A stretch of DNA of 64,000 bases from Morganella morganii (GTDB lineage Bacteria > Pseudomonadota > Gammaproteobacteria > Enterobacterales > Enterobacteriaceae). The DNA is taken from NCBI RefSeq assembly GCF_019242955.1, contig NZ_CP066129.1, positions 1,860,001-1,924,000 of the forward strand, given 5' to 3'. Of this stretch, positions 59,132-64,000 are shown one piece after another (position 1 is the stretch's first letter; every line of letters starts with the position of its first letter). Made by a program: the position numbers and the translations under genes. The notes under the pieces were generated by a model. It did not search any database. It saw nothing but the letters and a program-made list of their open reading frames with translations, and was not told the DNA's origin.

Positions 59132-59884
59132 ATGGCGAAACTGGAAATTTGTTGTTACAGCGTGGAATGTGCCCTCACTGCGGAAAAAGCCGGCGCTGAC
59201 CGGATTGAATTGTGTGCCGCGCCGTCAGAGGGCGGGCTGACCCCCAGCTGGGGCATGCTGAAACAGACTATCGACCGGCTGCGGATACCGGTTCACCCGA
59301 TCCTCCGTCCGCGCAGTGGTGATTTTTGCTATACAGCCTCCGAATTTGCGGTGATGAAAAATGATATCGCCAAGATCCGCGACCTGGGATTTCCCGGGGT
59401 GGTCACCGGTATTCTGGATGAGGACGGGCATGTTGATCTGCCGCGGATGAAGATGCTGTGCAAACTGTCAGGCGATATGGCGGTCACTTTCCACAGAGCC
59501 TTTGATATGTGTGCCAACCCGATGCTGGCATTGCAGCAACTGACCGATCTGGGGGTGAGCCGTATTCTGACATCCGGCCAGCAACTGAGTGCGGAACTGG
59601 GGCTGACACTGCTCAAAGAGTTACAGGAGGCCAGTCAGGGGCCGGTGATTATGGCCGGTGCCGGTGTGCGGCTGGCAAATATTCAGAAGTTCCTTGATAT
59701 CGGTATTCAGGAAGTACACAGCTCGGCCTCAAAAACCAAACAGTCGACGATGCGCTACCGCAAAGTCGGGGTGGCGATGGGCAGTGACAGTGAAGCCGAT
59801 GAATTTACCCACACCTGTGTGGACGGGGACACCGTCGAGGCAATGAAAGGGGTATTGGATCTGCACAGTATGGTGGTGCACTGA
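59132..59884 (+). CDS. cutC: CutC family protein
   Basis: 250 residues with a TIM-barrel-like fold. [58 protein letters not shown] and [14 protein letters not shown] are conserved. Once described as copper homeostasis; the later view is that the metal role is indirect, and an enzymatic role is likelier. The usual cmoA-cmoB-torYZ-cutC-yecM-argS neighbourhood is kept, apart from torYZ. Confidence 0.94.
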   Translation: MAKLEICCYSVECALTAEKAGADRIELCAAPSEGGLTPSWGMLKQTIDRLRIPVHPILRPRSGDFCYTASEFAVMKNDIAKIRDLGFPGVVTGILDEDGHVDLPRMKMLCKLSGDMAVTFHRAFDMCANPMLALQQLTDLGVSRILTSGQQLSAELGLTLLKELQEASQGPVIMAGAGVRLANIQKFLDIGIQEVHSSASKTKQSTMRYRKVGVAMGSDSEADEFTHTCVDGDTVEAMKGVLDLHSMVVH

Positions 59885-59895
59885 AAAAAGAAGAG

Positions 59896-59917
59896 GCGCT
59901 TAATGGATATTAAGCGC
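59896..59917. terminator. Bidirectional terminator
   Basis: A perfect 9-bp stem (59896-59904 with 59909-59917), GGAT loop. On the minus strand a T-rich tract follows. It lies between convergent cutC and the 108-aa gene. Confidence 0.7.
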
Positions 59918-59944
59918 TTCCTGATATTTAATCCGGCCGGTTTT

Positions 59945-60271
59945 TCAGCGTGAACAGTAGTCAGTTGTAAAACCCTTTGGTGATGCGATTGCATAAAATT
60001 TACCGGTTATGTTGGCACCCTGTGCTGCTTTACGCAGCGTATTTGATACCTTATCTAAGGCTTCTCTTGCGCCGTTGTTAAGTGAGTCCGGGGTTGTTCC
60101 GGATAGATGAATATTAACTTCACCCAGGTAGGTATTTCCAGGCAGTTCGGCACCAGAAGCCTTGGAGGTGGTTTTAAATTTCATTGTGTCTATCAATACT
60201 GATTTCATCAGGTCATATTCAGGACTTTTGCAGTAAGCCAGGTCAAATGTTACTAATACAGAATATTCCAT
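59945..60271 (-). CDS. Hypothetical protein, 108 aa
   Basis: Not recognised. MEYSVLVTFDLAYCKSPEYD suggests a beta strand then helix; NTYLGEVNIHLSGTTPDSLN and an amphipathic helix (NGAREALDKVSNTLRKAA) follow, then GKFYAIASPKGFTTDYCSR. An alpha/beta, possibly ferredoxin-like, small cytosolic fold is likely. AGAGGAAACT precedes ATG. It stands alone between cutC and cmoB, where E. coli relatives carry other genes, so it is a lineage-specific insertion. CRISPR Cas2 was considered because of the strand-helix start but nothing else fits. Confidence 0.65.
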   Translation of the reverse strand: MEYSVLVTFDLAYCKSPEYDLMKSVLIDTMKFKTTSKASGAELPGNTYLGEVNIHLSGTTPDSLNNGAREALDKVSNTLRKAAQGANITGKFYAIASPKGFTTDYCSR

Positions 60272-60338
60272 AGTTTCCTCTTTATCTTATTCAATCTTAT
60301 TGAAAAAAATAAAGAAAAATAAACCACAAAACAATTCG

Positions 60339-60375
60339 GGGCAATTATTATCCGATGGACAGGTAATTATTGCCC
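60339..60375 (-). terminator. Possible cmoB terminator
   Basis: GGGCAAT and ATTGCCC arms (60339-60345 with 60369-60375) with further A/T pairing inside, 15 bp after cmoB; the T tract is broken. Confidence 0.4.
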
Positions 60376-60390
60376 TGTTGACCCGAGTGA

Positions 60391-62207
<1,817 letters not shown>

Positions 62208-62606
62208 TTACATGTACGGCGAAAAAATCTGCTGCCACGGCAGATACCAGATATTCGCTATCACCATCAGGATCATGGATATAAAGGTTGCCGCCATTCC
62301 GGTCCGCCGCCAGCGGTTCTCGCGGTGTTTTAATCCGTAAGAGTGAAAAAGACGGCCGGCAATCAGAATGATCCCGCAGATATGCACCATCCACACCAGG
62401 GCGCCGTTCTGCTCCATTACCAGTAAGAGCAGGAGTGCAACGGGGATATACTCAACCGCATTGCCCTGCACACGGATAGCCGTCTGTAATTCGTAAAATC
62501 CGCCGTCACCATAGGCAACGCGGTAAAGTGTCCGCAGTTTAATCACATCGAGTGATAGTTTAATGATTAACAGCGCACCCAGTACAATATAAAGGGAACT
62601 AACCAT
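62208..62606 (-). CDS. yecN: MAPEG-family inner-membrane protein YecN
   Basis: 132 residues, four membrane helices, full length against E. coli YecN. YRVAYGDGGFYELQTAIRVQ, GNAVEYIPVALLLLLVMEQN and MVHICGIILIAGRLFHSYGL carry the MAPEG pattern (RxQ...N..EY.P). The family includes glutathione transferases; the substrate is unknown. Upstream of cmoA on the same strand, as in E. coli. Confidence 0.93.
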   Translation of the reverse strand: MVSSLYIVLGALLIIKLSLDVIKLRTLYRVAYGDGGFYELQTAIRVQGNAVEYIPVALLLLLVMEQNGALVWMVHICGIILIAGRLFHSYGLKHRENRWRRTGMAATFISMILMVIANIWYLPWQQIFSPYM

Positions 62607-62776
62607 TTTTTACTCCATGGCCAATTGAAACAGCAAAATAATGATAAACCTCAAAGCAGCGGGTAACACAATCTTTAATATTAATGCATACTGAATTATT
62701 TGAAAATTATCAATTAGTGTCTAAATTCTCTGTGGCAGATGTGCGGTTTGCTCTTATCTCATCAGGAATTTTCCAC

Positions 62777-62782
62777 TATAAT
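62777..62782 (+). promoter_or_regulatory. Probable aspS -10 element
   Basis: Consensus TATAAT 81 bp before the aspS ATG; the -35 (TTATCT at 62754-62759) is poor. The rest of the yecN-aspS gap holds no gene. Confidence 0.5.
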
Positions 62783-62863
62783 GATCGCCTTTTTGACATT
62801 TCTTCATAAAGAACCATGCCAAAATTTTGCAGAAACGCACAATAGCGGACAAAAGGATATCGT

Positions 62864-64000
62864 ATGCGTACTAATTATTGTGGGCAGCTCAACAGTGCTC
62901 ACATCGATCAAAAAGTAACCCTTAGTGGTTGGGTAAACCGTCGTCGTGATCTCGGGGGTTTGATTTTTATCGATATGCGTGACCGTGAAGGCATCGTTCA
63001 GGTTTTCTTCGATCCCGATCAAAAAGAAGCATTTGCCAAAGCGTCTGAATTACGGAATGAATTCTGTATTCAGATTACCGGAATTGTCCGCGCGCGACCT
63101 GAAAATCAAATTAATAAAGAGATGGCGACCGGCAGTGTGGAAGTGCATGCAGATGGCCTGACTATTTTTAACCGCTCTGAGCCGTTACCGCTCGACAGCA
63201 ACCATGAAAATACCGAAGAGATGCGTCTGAAATACCGCTATCTCGACCTGCGCCGCAGCGAAATGGCGAACCGCCTGAAAACCCGTGCACGCATCACCGG
63301 TTTTGTCCGCCGCTTCATGGACAGCGAAGGGTTCCTCGATATCGAAACCCCGATGCTGACCAAAGCCACACCGGAAGGTGCCCGTGACTACCTGGTGCCG
63401 AGCCGTGTGCACAAGGGCAAATTCTACGCGCTGCCGCAGTCTCCGCAACTGTTCAAACAACTTCTGATGATGTCCGGATTTGACCGTTATTATCAGATCG
63501 TAAAATGTTTCCGTGATGAAGATTTACGTGCTGACCGTCAGCCGGAATTCACTCAGATCGATGTGGAAACCTCTTTCATGACCGCTGATCAGGTTCGTGC
63601 AACGATGGAACGCATGATCCGCTTACTGTGGAATGAAATCATCAATGTTGAACTGGGCGATTTCCCGGTGATGACATTCGCGGAAGCGATGCGCCGCTTT
63701 GGTTCTGATAAGCCGGATTTACGTAACCCGCTGGAACTGACTGATATCGCCGACCTGGTGAAAAATTCTGAATTCTCGGTATTTGCTGACGCGGCAAATG
63801 ATCCGAAAGGCCGTGTTGCGGCACTGTGTGTCACCGGCGGCGCGGAAATGACCCGCAAACAGATTGATGAATACGGTAAATTTGTCGGTATCTACGGCGC
63901 GAAAGGTTTGGCGTGGATGAAAGTGAACGATCGCTCTGCCGGTATTGAGGGTGTTCAGTCTCCGGTCGCCAAATTCCTGACTGCAGAAACCGTTGAAGCT
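62864..64000 (+). CDS. aspS: Aspartyl-tRNA synthetase, 5' part
   Basis: 379 codons, running off the window without a stop; E. coli AspRS has 590. N-terminal OB-fold anticodon domain ([20 protein letters not shown]), then the class II catalytic core: [20 protein letters not shown] (motif 1 region), [20 protein letters not shown] and [20 protein letters not shown] (motif 2), followed by the start of the GAD insertion domain. AGGATATCGT lies before ATG 62864. Divergent from yecN. Confidence 0.97.
   Translation, partial: MRTNYCGQLNSAHIDQKVTLSGWVNRRRDLGGLIFIDMRDREGIVQVFFDPDQKEAFAKASELRNEFCIQITGIVRARPENQINKEMATGSVEVHADGLTIFNRSEPLPLDSNHENTEEMRLKYRYLDLRRSEMANRLKTRARITGFVRRFMDSEGFLDIETPMLTKATPEGARDYLVPSRVHKGKFYALPQSPQLFKQLLMMSGFDRYYQIVKCFRDEDLRADRQPEFTQIDVETSFMTADQVRATMERMIRLLWNEIINVELGDFPVMTFAEAMRRFGSDKPDLRNPLELTDIADLVKNSEFSVFADAANDPKGRVAALCVTGGAEMTRKQIDEYGKFVGIYGAKGLAWMKVNDRSAGIEGVQSPVAKFLTAETVEA

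Noticed and set aside
59945-60271. Cas2-like protein or CRISPR remnant
   Set aside because: Only the opening strand-helix is suggestive; no repeats, cas genes or conserved Asp pattern.

Overview
The window is a 64 kb chromosomal segment of an enterobacterial genome. Gene content and order (hemA-prfA-prmC-kdsA, lolB-ispE-prs, ychF-pth, mdtH-rimJ-murJ, yecN-cmoA-cmoB, aspS) follow Escherichia coli closely. Protein divergence, the accessory genes and the local rearrangements suggest the Morganellaceae, most likely Morganella. That genus call is inference from memory, not a database result. Coding density is high, and there are no phage genes, insertion sequences, CRISPR arrays or rRNA. One tRNA gene (Ser, anticodon GGA) is present.

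Layout. 0-7 kb: tandem UspF-type stress proteins, small secreted and cytosolic unknowns, a TetR regulator divergent from the split exporter yjjP-yjjB, a secreted endonuclease I with an extra C-terminal domain, phoH behind a Pho box and a leader with a strong terminator, and a Fur-boxed ferric-siderophore reductase. 7-12 kb: a CIO-type cytochrome bd operon (cydA, cydB and a DUF2474 small subunit), a MocR/YdcR regulator, and a LysE exporter divergent from an Lrp-family regulator. 12-18 kb: an iron-siderophore uptake cluster (PchR-like regulator, TonB-dependent receptor, PepSY membrane protein, substrate-binding protein). 18-24 kb: a five-gene sugar ABC transporter and FGGY kinase operon on the minus strand, with CRP-like sites.

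25-31 kb is the most accessory part: a YbaK-type deacylase, a TrkH-like potassium transporter with a frameshift in a T9 run, a seleno-YedE transporter with a coupled DUF3343-like small protein, a secreted protein with a YD-like stretch, and a polytopic membrane protein of unknown role. 31-45 kb is a conserved core: translation (ychF, pth, prfA, prmC), nucleotide, isoprenoid, haem and Kdo synthesis (prs, ispE, hemA, kdsA), then yhcC, an ICMT-like enzyme, dauA and tRNA-Ser. 45-53 kb: ghrA, ycdY, a CitMHS transporter, yceB, mdtH, rimJ, murJ. 53-56.5 kb: an orphan UhpC-like transporter, a degenerate AAA-type pseudo-ATPase and a divergent 11-repeat leucine-rich-repeat protein. 56.5-64 kb: argS, yecM, cutC, an unknown small protein, cmoB, a frameshifted cmoA, yecN and the 5' part of aspS.

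Points most worth a second look: the phoH leader (Pho box, 56-codon leader ORF, terminator inside that ORF, stop four bases before phoH); the pseudo-ATPase in which the Walker A, signature, Walker B and sensor-His positions are all replaced, divergent from the LRR gene; the yedE-DUF3343 pair with a palindrome over its promoter; and two +1 homopolymer frameshifts (trkH-like and cmoA), which may be sequencing errors or slippage sites.
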